NCBI RefSeq assembly: GCF_000208745.1
Contig: NC_030852.1
Span: 12,451,953-12,515,952 of the forward strand
Direction: 5' to 3'
DNA from: Theobroma cacao
Taxonomy: Eukaryota; Streptophyta; Magnoliopsida; Malvales; Malvaceae
Length of the DNA stretch: 64,000 nt
Shown here: positions 33,451 through 44,707 of the stretch, piece by piece
Layout: each line of letters begins with the position of its first letter
Position numbering within the stretch: position 1 is the stretch's first letter
Translations under genes and position numbers: made by a program
Notes under the pieces: generated by a model
What the model saw: only the letters and a program-made list of their open reading frames with translations
What the model was told of the DNA's origin: nothing
Database searches by the model: none

Positions 33451-35751
33451 TGTCACGACCCAAATTTCGGGCCATGACCGGCGCATGGGCCTAGTGGACG
33501 TAGCCCACTAAGCCCAAGCAAGCCTCTTTACGTAATCCCGTTCACTATCCCATCAATTTTTCATCACCATTACTAGACCACCATTTGTTATTTGCAACTA
33601 GACGTATTTTCATAATACAACATAGATACCAAAAATTTACATTTTGTATGATCTCAAAATAAGGTTATTCATAGCCATCTCATAATGGCACCATCATTCC
33701 AAACTATACATGCATCGTTAGCAAAGTGATTCCTAGCAATTTACATTTAATGTACATGTACTCATATAAATGACTTCTAACAACCAGCGGAGTGACTTTG
33801 GTTAGGGTACGGCTATCGAATGCCATGATACCTACCAAGAGTGAATGCAAGTGGATGACTTAGTCTCGGTCCTAACTATCTATGAATCTAAAAATATGCG
33901 ATTTAAAAGAGTGAGTATAAACTCAGTGAGTGAACATAAGAAGGGAACAAGCAGTGATAAGGAATGTTTTAGAAAACCTAATGCACTTACGATAAACCAT
34001 GCAATTTAGTCTAAATTTTTAGTTAAAACCCCTCATTTCAAACTTTGAATGTTTAATACCTTAATGTTACAAAACCCATGATGAACCATAAAGTTGAATA
34101 GAATGAAACTTTCAGCAATGACCAAGCAAGACAAACAAATAGATGGTTTTCTCGCTACAGCGAAAAGGCATTATTGGTTTGCATATGCTTCAGTATTTCA
34201 AGTATATCTCCCACTACAGAAGTCCAATTGACATGATTTTTCCTTCATTAGAAAGATAAGGCTGGGCTACAACTTTATGTTTACCACTTTGCCAAGTTTT
34301 GATCGGAAGGTGGCCCAAATCTTTGTCAAAGTGAAAGCACTACATCACAATTTTGGAACCACCCGAGAGTTTCTTGCTCCAGTGAAAATGAATCTCGCTG
34401 CAGCGAGAAGCTTCAAGAAATTTCTTGCTACATTCTCGCTGCAACGAGAACCAGACCAGTGTAACCCCCCCAACCCTAGAGTTTCTCGTTGCGGCGAGAA
34501 TGAATCTTGTTGCTACGAGAAACAGAGTAATTTAGTTAAAAGGGGTATTGTTATATCAAAAAGCCATTTTCTTGCTGAAATGAAAAGTAATTTGGGAGCA
34601 ATTAACAACGCCAACATACAACACAATCATAATTATTTTCATAAACTTTCTATAACATATATATATACATACATCATCATGCATACCATCTTGCCACACT
34701 CAGCTCATGTGCACTCCCTACACACACAATGCAATATCATCATCATCAGCTCATGTGCACTCCCTACATGCACAATGCAATATCATCATCATCAGCTCAT
34801 GTGCACTCACACACCGCACATAGTTGGGTCATCCTCAGCTCATGTGCACTCCCACACCGCATATAGCTAGGTCATCATCAGCTCATGTGCACTCCCACAT
34901 CGCATATAGTTGGGTCCTCATTATCACACAAAAGGAGCTTCCAAATCATAATATACATATCAATATAATGTGAGAATGCATGAACTATTCATATTGCACA
35001 TTTCACAAGATGGAAACTTTCATCAAGGGCTTGTTGCCCAAGTATATTTTTAAAGCAAAAACAAATGAAACTTTCAAATGATTTATTTAAACATGTAGGC
35101 ACTTCCAAAAACATTTGTTAAATCTTTACCCAACTCCAACTTCCTCTAATGGTCCAAATGGGGCGTTGGGGCTTAAAGAGCTCAAAAGGTTATATGAAAA
35201 AGTGCATAAAAGCATGAAAATTGGAGTTAACTTGAGAGAAGTTTTGGAGGTTTCAAAACAAGCTTCCATGGAGGATGAAAGAAACGTGAGATGGGAGGAA
35301 AAAGAAGAAGAAGCTACTGGAAAATGAGAAGAAGCTATTGGAAAATGATATTTATAGCTAAAGTTTATCCAAACTTCACTTAAATTACGAAAATACCCTT
35401 AACAAGTAGGCTTTGTCTTCCTCCAATCCTTTGTGCAATCGTTTTACTCTTTTGACACTGAGACACAATCCATAATAGTCTAGAAATGCTTGGGTTCACA
35501 AAAACTTAAAAATTTTGGCTCGAGATGAAAAATGACCATTTTGCCTTTACCTTGGAAATCATCATTATTTCTATTTTCTTTGTTATTTTATCCTTATTTT
35601 CATCATTCATTTATTCCTTAGGCCTACTTAGGCCTTAATATTATTTGAAAGCATACTTCTAGGGGCTCATTAAGGAAATGATGAAATTATCCATAGTCTG
35701 TGATATCGCGTCTACTTGTAGCTACGAGTCTATAAAGATCAAGGTCTCACA
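33451..35751 (-). mobile_element. Chromovirus D 3' LTR
   Basis: 2,301 bp from TGTCACGACCCAAATTTCGG to GGTCTCACA. TATA box at 35347-35357 (minus). It contains palindromic words (34150-34520), the shared module (34175-34345, antisense to the element) and the minisatellite (34690-34920). Relative to the 5' LTR about 390 bp are missing near 35163, between GGGGCTT and AAAAGGTT; this removes the splice-donor-like site. Confidence 0.9.
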
Positions 35752-35767
35752 TTCTCCCCCACTAAAA
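35752..35767 (-). promoter_or_regulatory. Polypurine tract of chromovirus D
   Basis: On the minus strand TTTTAGTGGGGGAGAA directly precedes the LTR start TGTGAGACC. This is the expected primer site for plus-strand DNA synthesis and fixes the element's direction. Confidence 0.85.
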
Positions 35768-35769
35768 GA

Positions 35770-36299
35770 AATTCGGTCCTCAAATTTAAATCGAACTATA
35801 AGGTAGCATACCTTTATGTATTAAAAAGGTGCGGATACTTTGTTCGCATATTCTCCTCAGCTTCCCATGTTACCTTTTCGCTGGTGTGGTTTCGTCATAA
35901 CACTTTCACTGATGCTACTTCCTTGAATGGAGCTTTTTGACTTGCTTATCTTGATAGCCACTGGTTGCTACTCATAGGTTAAATCATCTTGTAATTGGAT
36001 GGTTTCATACCGTATTACATGAGATGGATCTGGGTTATACTTCCTAAGCATTGACACATGAAATATGGGTGAATATTCAAGAGGTCTATTGGTAGCACCA
36101 AATAATAAGCCACTGCTCCAACCCTTTCTAAGATCTCGAAGAGTCCTATATACCAAGGACTTAATTTTCCTTTCTTGTCGAACCTCATTACCCCTTTTGT
36201 TTGTGAGACTTTCAAAAACACTTGATCTCCCACTTGAAACTCCAAGTCTCTCCGTCTGTTATCAGCATATGATTTCTGTCTACTTTGTGCTGATAACAT
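35770..36299 (-). pseudogene. Chromovirus D: integrase C-terminus and chromodomain remnant
   Basis: From 36299 leftward: SYADNRRRDLEFQVGDQVFLKV (C-terminal GPY-type integrase region), LSPWYIGLFEILERVG, then HVSMLRKYNPDPSHV. A frame change leads to IQLQDDLTYEEQPVAI, and a weak chromodomain-like tail follows with RKGNMGS where relatives have an EVTWE-type motif. Chromodomains steer integration to marked chromatin, and this layout is typical of Tekay/Del chromoviruses. Frameshifts and a stop in the tail make it non-functional. Confidence 0.75.
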
Positions 36300-37106
36300 C
36301 CTTTGTCAAATCATGCGTATTTTCTCGATGGCATCCTATACCAATTCTTGCTCCAAGAGTTTCCTTTCTCCCACCTCAAGCCATCCAATGGGTGACCTAC
36401 ATCTTTGTCCATATAATGCTTCAAATGGTGCCATCTGGATGCTAGCTTAGAAACTATTATTGTGAGCAAACTCCACTAAGGGTAGATACCGATCCCATTT
36501 GACCCCAAGGTCTATTACACATGCCCTCAGTATATCTTCCAATGTTTGTATTGTTCGTTCAGATTGCCCATCAGTCTGAGGGTGGAAAGCCATGCTGAAA
36601 TCCAACTTAGTGCCCAACGCTTCCTGCAACTTTCCCCAGAACCTACTGGTGAATTGTGCTATTCTGTCAAATACTATAGAAATGGGGATGCCATGCAATC
36701 GTACTATTTCATCCACATAAACTCGAGCGTATTGGACAGCCCCGTAAGTAGTCTTAACTGGAAGAAAATGGGCTGACTTCGTTAACTGGTCTATTATGAT
36801 CCAAATCGAGTCGTAGCCCCCACTAGTTCGAGGCAAGCTCATTACAAAGTCCATTGCAACATGCTCCCACTTCCATTTAGGCATTGGTAATGGCTGTAGT
36901 AGCCCTACAAGCCTTTGATGCTAAGTCTTAATCTGCTTACAAACCAGGCACTTGGAGACAAACTCAGCTACATCTTTCTTAAGTCCTTCCTACCAATATA
37001 CCTCTTTTAAATCTTGATACATCTTTGTAGCCCTTGGATGTACCACATATGCTGCCATGTGCGCCTCTTCCAATATTTTTCTCCTCAATCCATCACTATC
37101 GGGCAC
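36300..37106 (-). pseudogene. Chromovirus D: integrase zinc finger and core
   Basis: The zinc finger is readable at about 36930-37070 (AHMAAYVVHPRATKMYQDL ... KCLVCKQ), with a stop before the core. The core, open at 36447-36884, shows the first catalytic Asp in MDFVMSLP, the second in [10 protein letters not shown] and the Glu 35 residues later in GQSERTIQ. All three catalytic residues are kept here, unlike in G and H. Stops on both sides kill the protein. Confidence 0.85.
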
Positions 37107-37760
37107 CTAAAGTCTAGTTCTATACGTCAATACTCCATCTGTGCCTTTAGTAAACATTTTTCCTTTCCCTCTCTGAGGGTCCTCCAAAGCCTTAGTTACG
37201 AACTCATCTTTACCTTGGGCTTCTCTGATTCGATCTATTAAAATAGGCCTCACTCTAAAATGTGCTAGCAATGTATTTGCCTTCAAAACTTCCAAATGCA
37301 CACCCATGTCTCCCAAGCTATGCATCTCCCTAATCAAGGATCTTTTATCTGTAAAGATATGTGTCAAGCTCCCCATCGATTTTCAGCTCAAGGCATCCGC
37401 CACTACATTTGCCTTACCGGGATGGTAAAGAATAATACAATCATAATCCTTTAGCAACTCCATCCACCTACATTGCCACAAGTTAAGATCCTTTTGCTGA
37501 AATATATACTTTAAGCTTTCGTGGTTTATATATATCTCGCAAGTCTCACCATACAAGTAATGTCTCTAAATCTTTAAGGTAAACACGATTGCTGCCATCT
37601 CCAAATCGTGTGCGGGGTAATTTTGCTCATACCTTTTAAGTTGCCTTAATGCATATGGAATCACCTTCCCATGCTGCATTAATACACACCCTAAACCAAC
37701 TCGCGATGCATCATAAAATACCTTATAACCCCCTGTGCCTTGCAGTGGGCTTAATACTAG
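37107..37760 (-). pseudogene. Chromovirus D: RNase H and linker
   Basis: RNase H degrades the RNA strand of the cDNA hybrid. The [12 protein letters not shown] block (first Asp) lies near 37700, and [17 protein letters not shown] (Glu) follows. After a stop at about 37566 the frame reads through a decayed domain to the linker ORF 37107-37376, which leads to the integrase zinc finger. Confidence 0.75.
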
Positions 37761-38640
37761 AGTTATGGTGAGACATACTTTAAGCTTCTCAAAGCTATCC
37801 TCACAAGCATTTAACCACTCAAATTTTGTATCTTTACGTGTTAGCTTAGTCAGAGGGGTGACTGTTTTGGAGAAGTCTTTAACAAAAAGATGATAATAGC
37901 CAGCCAAACCCAAAAAGCTTCTAATCTCCGTAACTGATGTTGGCCTTGGCCACTTTTCCACTGCCTTAACTTTCTTTGGATTGACTTGTACCTCATCCTT
38001 GGATACCACATGTCCCAAGAATGCAACGCTTTCAAGCCAGAACTCACACTTGGAGAACTTGGTATACAATCGATGTTTTCTCAAAGTTTGGAGCACTATC
38101 TTAAGATGCTGCTCGTGCTCCTCTCGGCTCTTCGAGTAGATCAAGATGTCATCAATAAACACCACCGTGAACTTGTCCAAATAGGGCTTGAACACTCAGT
38201 TCATAAAATCCATAAAGGCCGCAGGGGCATTGGTAAGCCCGAATGACATCACCAAGAACTCAAAGTGCCCATATCTTGTTCGAAATGCGGTTTTTGGTAT
38301 ATCTTCATTTTGGATCCTCAACTGATTGTACCCAGATCGCAGATCTATCTTAGAGAAACATTGTGGTCCTTGTAGTTGATCAAATAAATCATCTATTCTT
38401 GGAAAAGGGTACTTATTCTTCATAGTCACTTTATTAAGCTGTCGGTAGTGAATGCACAATCTAAGCGACCCATCTTTTTTTCTTTACAAATAGCACCGAC
38501 CGGTGCTCCCCATGGTGAAACTCTAGGACAGATGAAGCCTTTATCCAACAAATCTTCTAACTGATCCTTAAGCTCTTTAAGTTTCATAGGTGCCATTCTT
38601 TATGAGGGTGTCAATATAGGTCTAGTGTCGGGAATCAAAT
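37760..38640 (-). pseudogene. Chromovirus D: reverse transcriptase
   Basis: Copies element RNA into DNA. Visible blocks in order: [38 protein letters not shown] (catalytic Asp), [19 protein letters not shown], then FIDD (38148-38159, catalytic Asp pair) in [15 protein letters not shown]. The connection motif [20 protein letters not shown] follows. A TGA at 38196-38198 sits where relatives have CGA (Arg), a C-to-T change at a CG step. Upstream of 38460 the frame is shifted. Confidence 0.9.
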
Positions 38641-39360
38641 CTATGCAAAATTCAATCTCTCGCTTGGGAGGCAAACTAGGTAGTTCCTTGAGAAATACAT
38701 CCATGAACTCATTCACTACCGACACTTGGCTTATGTCTCTGACCTTCGCTTGGGTACCCCTCACAACAGCCAAGTAACCTTGATAACCCTATCTTAATAG
38801 CCTTCTAGTAGACATGATAGATATCAAATTGGTTGGAACATTGCTCCTATCCCCCTGAATACTAAATGATGGTTCACTGGAAAAATCAAATCTAACCAAT
38901 TTATGATAACAGTCCACACTGGCATGGCAGGGTGATAACCAATCCATTTCCAAGATCATGTCAAAATCTAAGGTGTCTAATACAACTAGATTTACCAAGG
39001 TTTCTTTGTCCTTGACTCAAACTACACAGGACTTATATTCCCATTTCGCCATAAATACCTCTTTTAAAGGGGTAGACACCACTAACTGTTCTTCTCTTAT
39101 AACATAATCTTTACCCAAACGAGATGCAAAACATGGAAAAATAAAAAAGTGGGTAGCACCAGGATCAAAAAATACCCGAGCATTCGTATTACAAACTGAG
39201 AGAATACTTGATACCACTGCGTTGGATGTTTGGGCTTCTTGAGGTGTTAAAGCAAACACCCTTGCGTGTCCCCTATCAACGAAACTATGACGTCTAGACC
39301 CAGAAGGCCTACCCTGAGAAGAAGTAACAGCACCTCTACCTCTTGATCCACTAGCCTCTC
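38641..39360 (-). pseudogene. Chromovirus D: protease
   Basis: Retropepsin-type aspartic protease that cuts the Gag-Pol polyprotein. The active site reads FDPGATHFF (about 39157-39183), the DPG variant of the usual DSG. The block MILEMDWLSPCHASVDC follows, with a stop and a shift between. The preceding linker ([18 protein letters not shown]) is the usual gag-protease junction and is cut at 39360 by LTR D5. Confidence 0.8.
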
Positions 39361-41970
39361 TATCACAGCCTAGATCCCGGGTCATGATCGACACATGGGC
39401 CCAATGGGCATAGCCCACTAAGCCCAAGCAAGCCTTTTTATACAATCCTAATCATCATTTCTAAAACCACATATTGTAATTCTCGACTAAAATATTTCAA
39501 TAACATTTTATAGTGACCCAATACTTACAATTTTATTATGTCAAAGTAATGTCACCCGTCTACCAACTTCTAGTGGCATCAGTAATCAAATATACCTATT
39601 TGACTTATAACATGGATACTAGTGGATTTCATTACATATGCGTGTTCACAAGTAACAGACCCTTGACCGTCAGCGGAGTGACCGTGGGTGAAGATACAAC
39701 TACTAAGATGATAGAGTACCTACCAAAAAGGCGAGCATACATGAACAACTCAATCTAGGTCCCAACTGCCTCCGAATCTGAAAACATGAAGTTTAAAAAC
39801 GTGAGTATAAAACTCAAAGAGTGAACATAAGAAAGGAACAAGTAATCGATAAGGAGAACTTGGAAATCATGATGCACTTGTTTCAAAAACAATGCTTTTG
39901 ATTTAATTTCATACTAAAAACCCCCTATTTTCAAACTTTTATTAATAATCTCATAGTGTTGCGAAAACCCATGATCAATCCATGAAGTTAAATGGGTGAA
40001 AAATATGTCAAAATCAAGCAAGGTAGCAAGCATGACAGCAAGTTTCTTGTTACAATGAGAAACAGTCTCAGTTTGCATATATTTTTGTTTTTCAAGAATA
40101 TCTCCCACTGCAGAAGTCCAATTGACATGATTTTAAGACATTAGAAAGATAAAAGGCTGTGATACAACTTTTATGTTTACCACTTTGCCTAATTCTGACA
40201 GGAAGGTGGTCAAAATCGTTGTCAAAATGGAAGAACTGCACCAAAATTTTGGAACTACTGGAGAGTTTCTCGTTGCAGTGAGAATCCATTTTCGCTACAG
40301 CGAGAATTCTTTTTCGCTGCAGTGAGAAACAGGGCTGGTTTGTGCCCCCACCACCCGAGAGTTTCTCCCTGCGGTGAGAGTGCATTCTCGTTGCAACGAG
40401 ATTCAAGGCAGATGACAAATTAAGGGATTTTCACATGCCACAAAATCCATTCCTACCGTATTGCACATCAAAGTGAATACATTGACAATAATCAAGTTTC
40501 TCATTATTCATTTCAATCACATATTATAATCATAAACTTTCTATCACATATACATATATAAACATACATAAACACGTACACCACCCCACTTCATTCATCA
40601 TCATAGTCGGGTCATCATCATCGACTTATGCGCACTCCCTACTAACACATAGCCGGGTCATCATCAACTCATGTGTACTCCCACATCACACATACCTGGG
40701 TCATCATTATCACACAACATTATTCATCAATGCATAACATATATTCATATATATACATACCAATATAATATAGGAGCACATGGATTCATCCTTTTACATA
40801 ATTCACATTTTCACAACATCAAAACATTTCATCAAGGGCTTGCTCCCATGCATAATTTAATGAAAACCAAGTAAAATCATTTAAATGCTTCATCCCACCA
40901 CATATGTATTTCCAAAAAACACTTTGATACAAGTTCACTCATCGATCTTGTTGATTCTTTTACTTGACTCTAACCTCAACTAATGCTCCAAATGGACATG
41001 TGAGGCCTTGTTGGAACTTATACACACATAACATCACAACCCAACCCAAATTGGCATTAATATAATTCCAAAAGCTCTTTCCTAATCAAGTTCTACTAGT
41101 TATTCCTAACTAGCTTCCAATTGCCATTAAGTGGCTAGTTATTCACATTACTCTAGCCACCTTAAGAGTGAATAAATAACCTTAATGATAAAACACTCAC
41201 AAACCCCATTGTTAGCCATTATCAACAACTAAAGAAATTTAACCTTAACTTATACTCACCTTGATGGTCTTTGTAGTTGAATTCTCTTTCAAAATTCTTG
41301 AAGCTAACAAGGAAAATCACTCACTCTCTCTCTACATGTCTAGCTAGTGAGAGAAAGATAGAAGTAAGACTTTTTAAGGGTTTTAAGGTGAGAGAGTGAA
41401 AGACCACAAAAGGTTCTATGAAAAAGTGCTCAAAAGCATGAAAATTGAAATTAGAGAGAGAAAGTTATGGAAGCTTTAAGGGAGGCTCCCATGGAGATGA
41501 AGAAATGTGAGATGGGAAGGGAAAAAGAAATGGCTGGAATCTGCTGGAAATTGCTGGAGCTTTAGATATTTATATCTAAAGTTTATCCAATTTTTCATGT
41601 AATTTACCAAAAGGCCCTCCATAAGGTGACTTTGTCTTTTTCTTTCCTTCGATTCAACTTTTTACTCTTTGGACAGTAAGACAAAGTCCATAATGGTCTA
41701 GAAGTACTCAAGTTCGCGAAAAATTAAAAATTTAGACTCGAGATATAAAATGACCATTTTGCCCTTACCTTGGAAATCATCATTATTTCTATTTCCTTCA
41801 TCATTTTATCCTTATTTTCATCATTCATTTGTGCCTTAGGCCTACTTAAGCCTTAATAATGTTTTAAAGCATACTTCTAGCATCTCACTAAAGAAAATAA
41901 CGAAATTACCCTTAGTACATTTTATCGCGTCTCCTTTTAGTTACGTGTCTATAGAGGTCGAGGTTTCACA
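39361..41970 (-). mobile_element. D-family LTR D5 inside chromovirus D
   Basis: 2,610 bp from TATCACAGCCTAGATCCCGG to GAGGTTTCACA, same orientation as its host. TATA-like GATATTTATATC at 41565-41576. Intron-like segment 41017-41259 (minus, donor AAGGTGAGTATA). Shared module 40070-40255 (antisense), palindromic words 40260-40400, minisatellite 40600-40700. The flanks are CTCTC and AGTTC, so no target duplication is visible, unlike the other solo LTRs. Confidence 0.85.
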
Positions 41971-42673
41971 AGTTCACTTCTGAATTACCCTTTTTACTCA
42001 GTAATCAACCTCAATTAGCAACCGATAAGAATTATTAGCCACCACCTCAAAGTACGAGGTACTACACTCCTGATCAGATGAGGCGACTAGTGAAGGAGCA
42101 GAAGAGGCTGGTTGGGCGAAACCGTGAGTAGAACCTTGGGATTGATAAGCCATCGGGCAATTCCTCTTAATATGTCCAAGTTGACTGCATAAGAAACAAA
42201 CTCCCGTAGCACGGAGGCATCTTCCTCTATGCCGTCCCCCACAAGTATCACAACAATGGATAACTTGACTACCTTGCCTCGAATCTTGTTGCCTCATAAC
42301 ACTAAAGGTTCTCTGTCCCGCCCCAATACTAGCACTAGGCGAGTCACTCCCCTATTGGGGTAATTGTAAGTCCCTCTGTGAGCCTTGATGACCAGAGGAC
42401 GAAATACTACCATTGAAGTCTCTGCGACCTTGATAGCCTTCTGTCTTGGCCCTCTTTGCTCTATCCCTTATAGCCCTACTCTCACTGGTCCTCATCTCAA
42501 TCCGATGAGCACAATCCACTGCTACGGAGTAGGTATTGAAATCTTGGGATGCCACAGCCCTAAATAATGGCTCCACTAGCCCATCCACAAACCTTTGAAT
42601 CTTTATCTCCTTAGTAGAAACTAGATAGGGCGCATATCGAGCCAGTTGCGTAAATTTGATGTTGTATTCTGAC
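41971..42673 (-). pseudogene. Chromovirus D: gag, C-terminal part with zinc knuckle
   Basis: Continues gag after the E2 insertion from [15 protein letters not shown] (end of the retrotransposon gag domain). Further on are [12 protein letters not shown] and [14 protein letters not shown] (42157-42198), the second a canonical CX2CX4HX4C RNA-binding knuckle. A frame change lies near 42350, between the two open stretches. The D5 insertion follows before the protease. Confidence 0.85.
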
Positions 42674-42678
42674 ACAGT

Positions 42679-43760
42679 TGTTGGTCCCAAGTAAATGTGC
42701 TAGAGGGGGTGAATAGCACTTTTTGACTCTTGGTAATATGAGGAACTAATTCGAAAAGCAATGAAAATAAAAAACGTAGTAGACAATGCGCAGGAATTTA
42801 GAGTGGTTCAGTCCAAGACCTACACCCACTACCTTGATTATCCAACCAAGGATTTTCTAACTAATCCACTATGAACCGGTGAAATTCACAAGCTTTCACA
42901 AAGCTTTACAATGGCTTTTACTAGGCTTAGCCCAAACCTTGCACAATAGTTTTTCCCCGGGCTCAACTATAACTCAACACCTAACTTTTCAAGGCTAAGT
43001 TAGAACCTATACCCAATCAAGCAATCCTAGCTTGAATCAATCCATTAAAGTGACTTGCTCACTCTAAGAATATAAGGAGAAAAGTGAAAAGAGTGTACTT
43101 ATGATCACAAACTTGATGTAAGTGGTACAAGTTGAAGTGCAAAACATAACTACAAAGATAGGCGTTGAGTGCAGTAAAGTGCAGAGAGATTTTTGCTGAT
43201 TTTTGAGCTCTTTTTGCTTAAAAGCCTTCAAAACTACATTTCTAGCCGTTAGAACCCTCTTTTATACTTTGAGAAACAACTTTGATGGTAGTTTGACAAT
43301 TTTCTAGTCGTTGGAAATAGTTGGGAGTTGGTTCTAGCAATTAATCTATCTTTTAGTGCAGAGTTTAAAATTGCAGGCAGAATGCTCTTAGTCGACTAAC
43401 CGATATCTTAGTCGACTAAGTTGTCTTTGTCTTCTGATCCTAGTTTCTGGCAGTTCTAGCAGTGTGCACTTAGTCGACTAACTCATTCCTTGGTCAACTA
43501 AGTTGGTTATGTTTCACAATACTCTTCAGCCCGCCAACTTTTGATTTAAATCTTAGTTGACTAACTCTTCATTAATCGACTCAGGCGTTTCTGTCTTGTT
43601 GATCAATTGTGACTTCCTTATTTCTATGCTCTTTGATATGTGCATTTGAATGATTGATTAAATATTTGCATACAGTTTTTCTCTTGCACACTCAATTAGA
43701 AATATTAGACACAAATGAATGGAAATGTTTTATTATCATCAAAAACTAATGGAGCCAACA
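42679..43760 (-). mobile_element. Copia E-family solo LTR E2
   Basis: 1,082 bp with terminal inverted TGTTGG...CCAACA and a perfect ACAGT target duplication (42674-42678, 43761-43765). Removing it and one ACAGT rejoins the gag frame of D (PSMTV then SEYN). It shares the start TGTTGGTCCCAA, the CTAGAGGGGGTGAAT block and the end TTATTATCATCAAAAAC with the E 3' LTR at 31337. It contains TTAGTCGACTAA palindromic words (43380-43600). Confidence 0.95.
43385..43600. repeat. Palindromic word array in E2
   Basis: Words CTTAGTCGACTAACC, CTTAGTCGACTAAGTT, CTTAGTCGACTAACTC, CTTGGTCAACTAAGTT, CTTAGTTGACTAACTC and TTAATCGACTCA. The 12-mer TTAGTCGACTAA is the intact form. The homologous LTR E1 has TTAACCGGTTAA and TTAATCGATTAA forms instead. 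Confidence 0.85.
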
Positions 43761-43765
43761 ACAGT

Positions 43766-44476
43766 CATACTTGGGGTCTGTACTAATGCCTGAAACTCCC
43801 TAGCCCGTGCATTACATACACTAAGTGGTAAGAGTCGATCTAAGAAGGCTGTACAGAACTCCTTCCAAGTCAACGACGTTGCATCCATCAGCCTACCTCT
43901 ATGCAAGGAGCCATACCACTCTTGCGCCACGTCTTCTAATCGAAAGGTGGCTAGCTCGACTGATCTAGTACTAGAGCATCCCAAGGCCTCACAAATTTTC
44001 TCCATCTTGTCTAAGTAAAACTTTAGTTTCTCCGATGCATCGAACCTTGAAAATGAAGGAGACTTAAGCTTTAGGAAATCAGGAAGGGAAATTTCTAAAT
44101 GACCCCTCTCAACCTCAAGATGTTGGCAATCGGCCTACCCTTGGGAACTAAGGGATTCTTGTACTGTAGGTCTCCCATCCACTATCCTCTGCATATCGTC
44201 TATACGGGTTGCCATCATCTCTATAACCCAATTAACTCCCTGTAGGCCTGTCACCAAGTTCTCATTGGTGATGCCCTTAGTTGGTTGTCTATCTGTATCG
44301 CCCGAAGATCGTCCCTCCTCTAGTCTACTCACAGGCATATCTGCCCTCACCGACCTAGTGGCCCCGCCACGTCTACCTCACCTCCTAAGGGTGGGTGCCC
44401 ATGGCCTATCTGTCATCTCATTAGGAGCATCTTACTCCACCATTCATCTTGAGGCGGCTCGTGTCTTAGGCTGCAT
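43766..44476 (-). pseudogene. Chromovirus D: gag, N-terminal part
   Basis: The ATG at 44476 begins MQPKTRAASR, like chromovirus Gag starts, followed by a stop. Open again at 44350-44135 (RLEEGRSSGDTDRQPTKG) and 44005-43766. The latter holds the capsid-like gag domain ([39 protein letters not shown]), which continues beyond the E2 insertion. Stops and shifts are scattered through it. Confidence 0.85.
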
Positions 44477-44683
44477 TCTTACCTAGACATGAGCAAACAC
44501 TTGTTATTAAATACATTTTGCGATTATAATCGTATCTAAGGAAAAAGGTGGTTTCTAAGATAAGGAATCTATGCGGTCCTTTGGTTGTAAAATGTGCCAC
44601 GGTTCACACTTCACAACCAACGTTTTCACATAAAGACCCGACACTCCGCTGGACCAACAAAAAAAAGTCTTACAACCTAAACA

Positions 44684-44706
44684 ACCTAGGGCTTTGATAC
44701 CAAGTT
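44684..44706 (-). promoter_or_regulatory. Primer-binding site of chromovirus D
   Basis: On the minus strand the sequence after the LTR end GTTGTGACA is AACTTGGTATCAAAGCCC. This matches the initiator-Met tRNA complement (TGGTATCAGAGC) with one change. Its position two to three bases inside the 5' LTR is standard. Confidence 0.85.
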
Positions 44707-44707
44707 T

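Noticed and set aside
34690..34920. Regularly spaced repeats resembling a CRISPR array
   Set aside because: Units are directly adjacent without unique spacers, vary in length, sit in an LTR and lie in a plant genome.
35115..35327. 70-codon Lys/Glu-rich ORF considered as a small host gene
   Set aside because: It lies entirely within the 3' LTR of chromovirus D and overlaps a deletion junction; other D LTRs do not keep it open.
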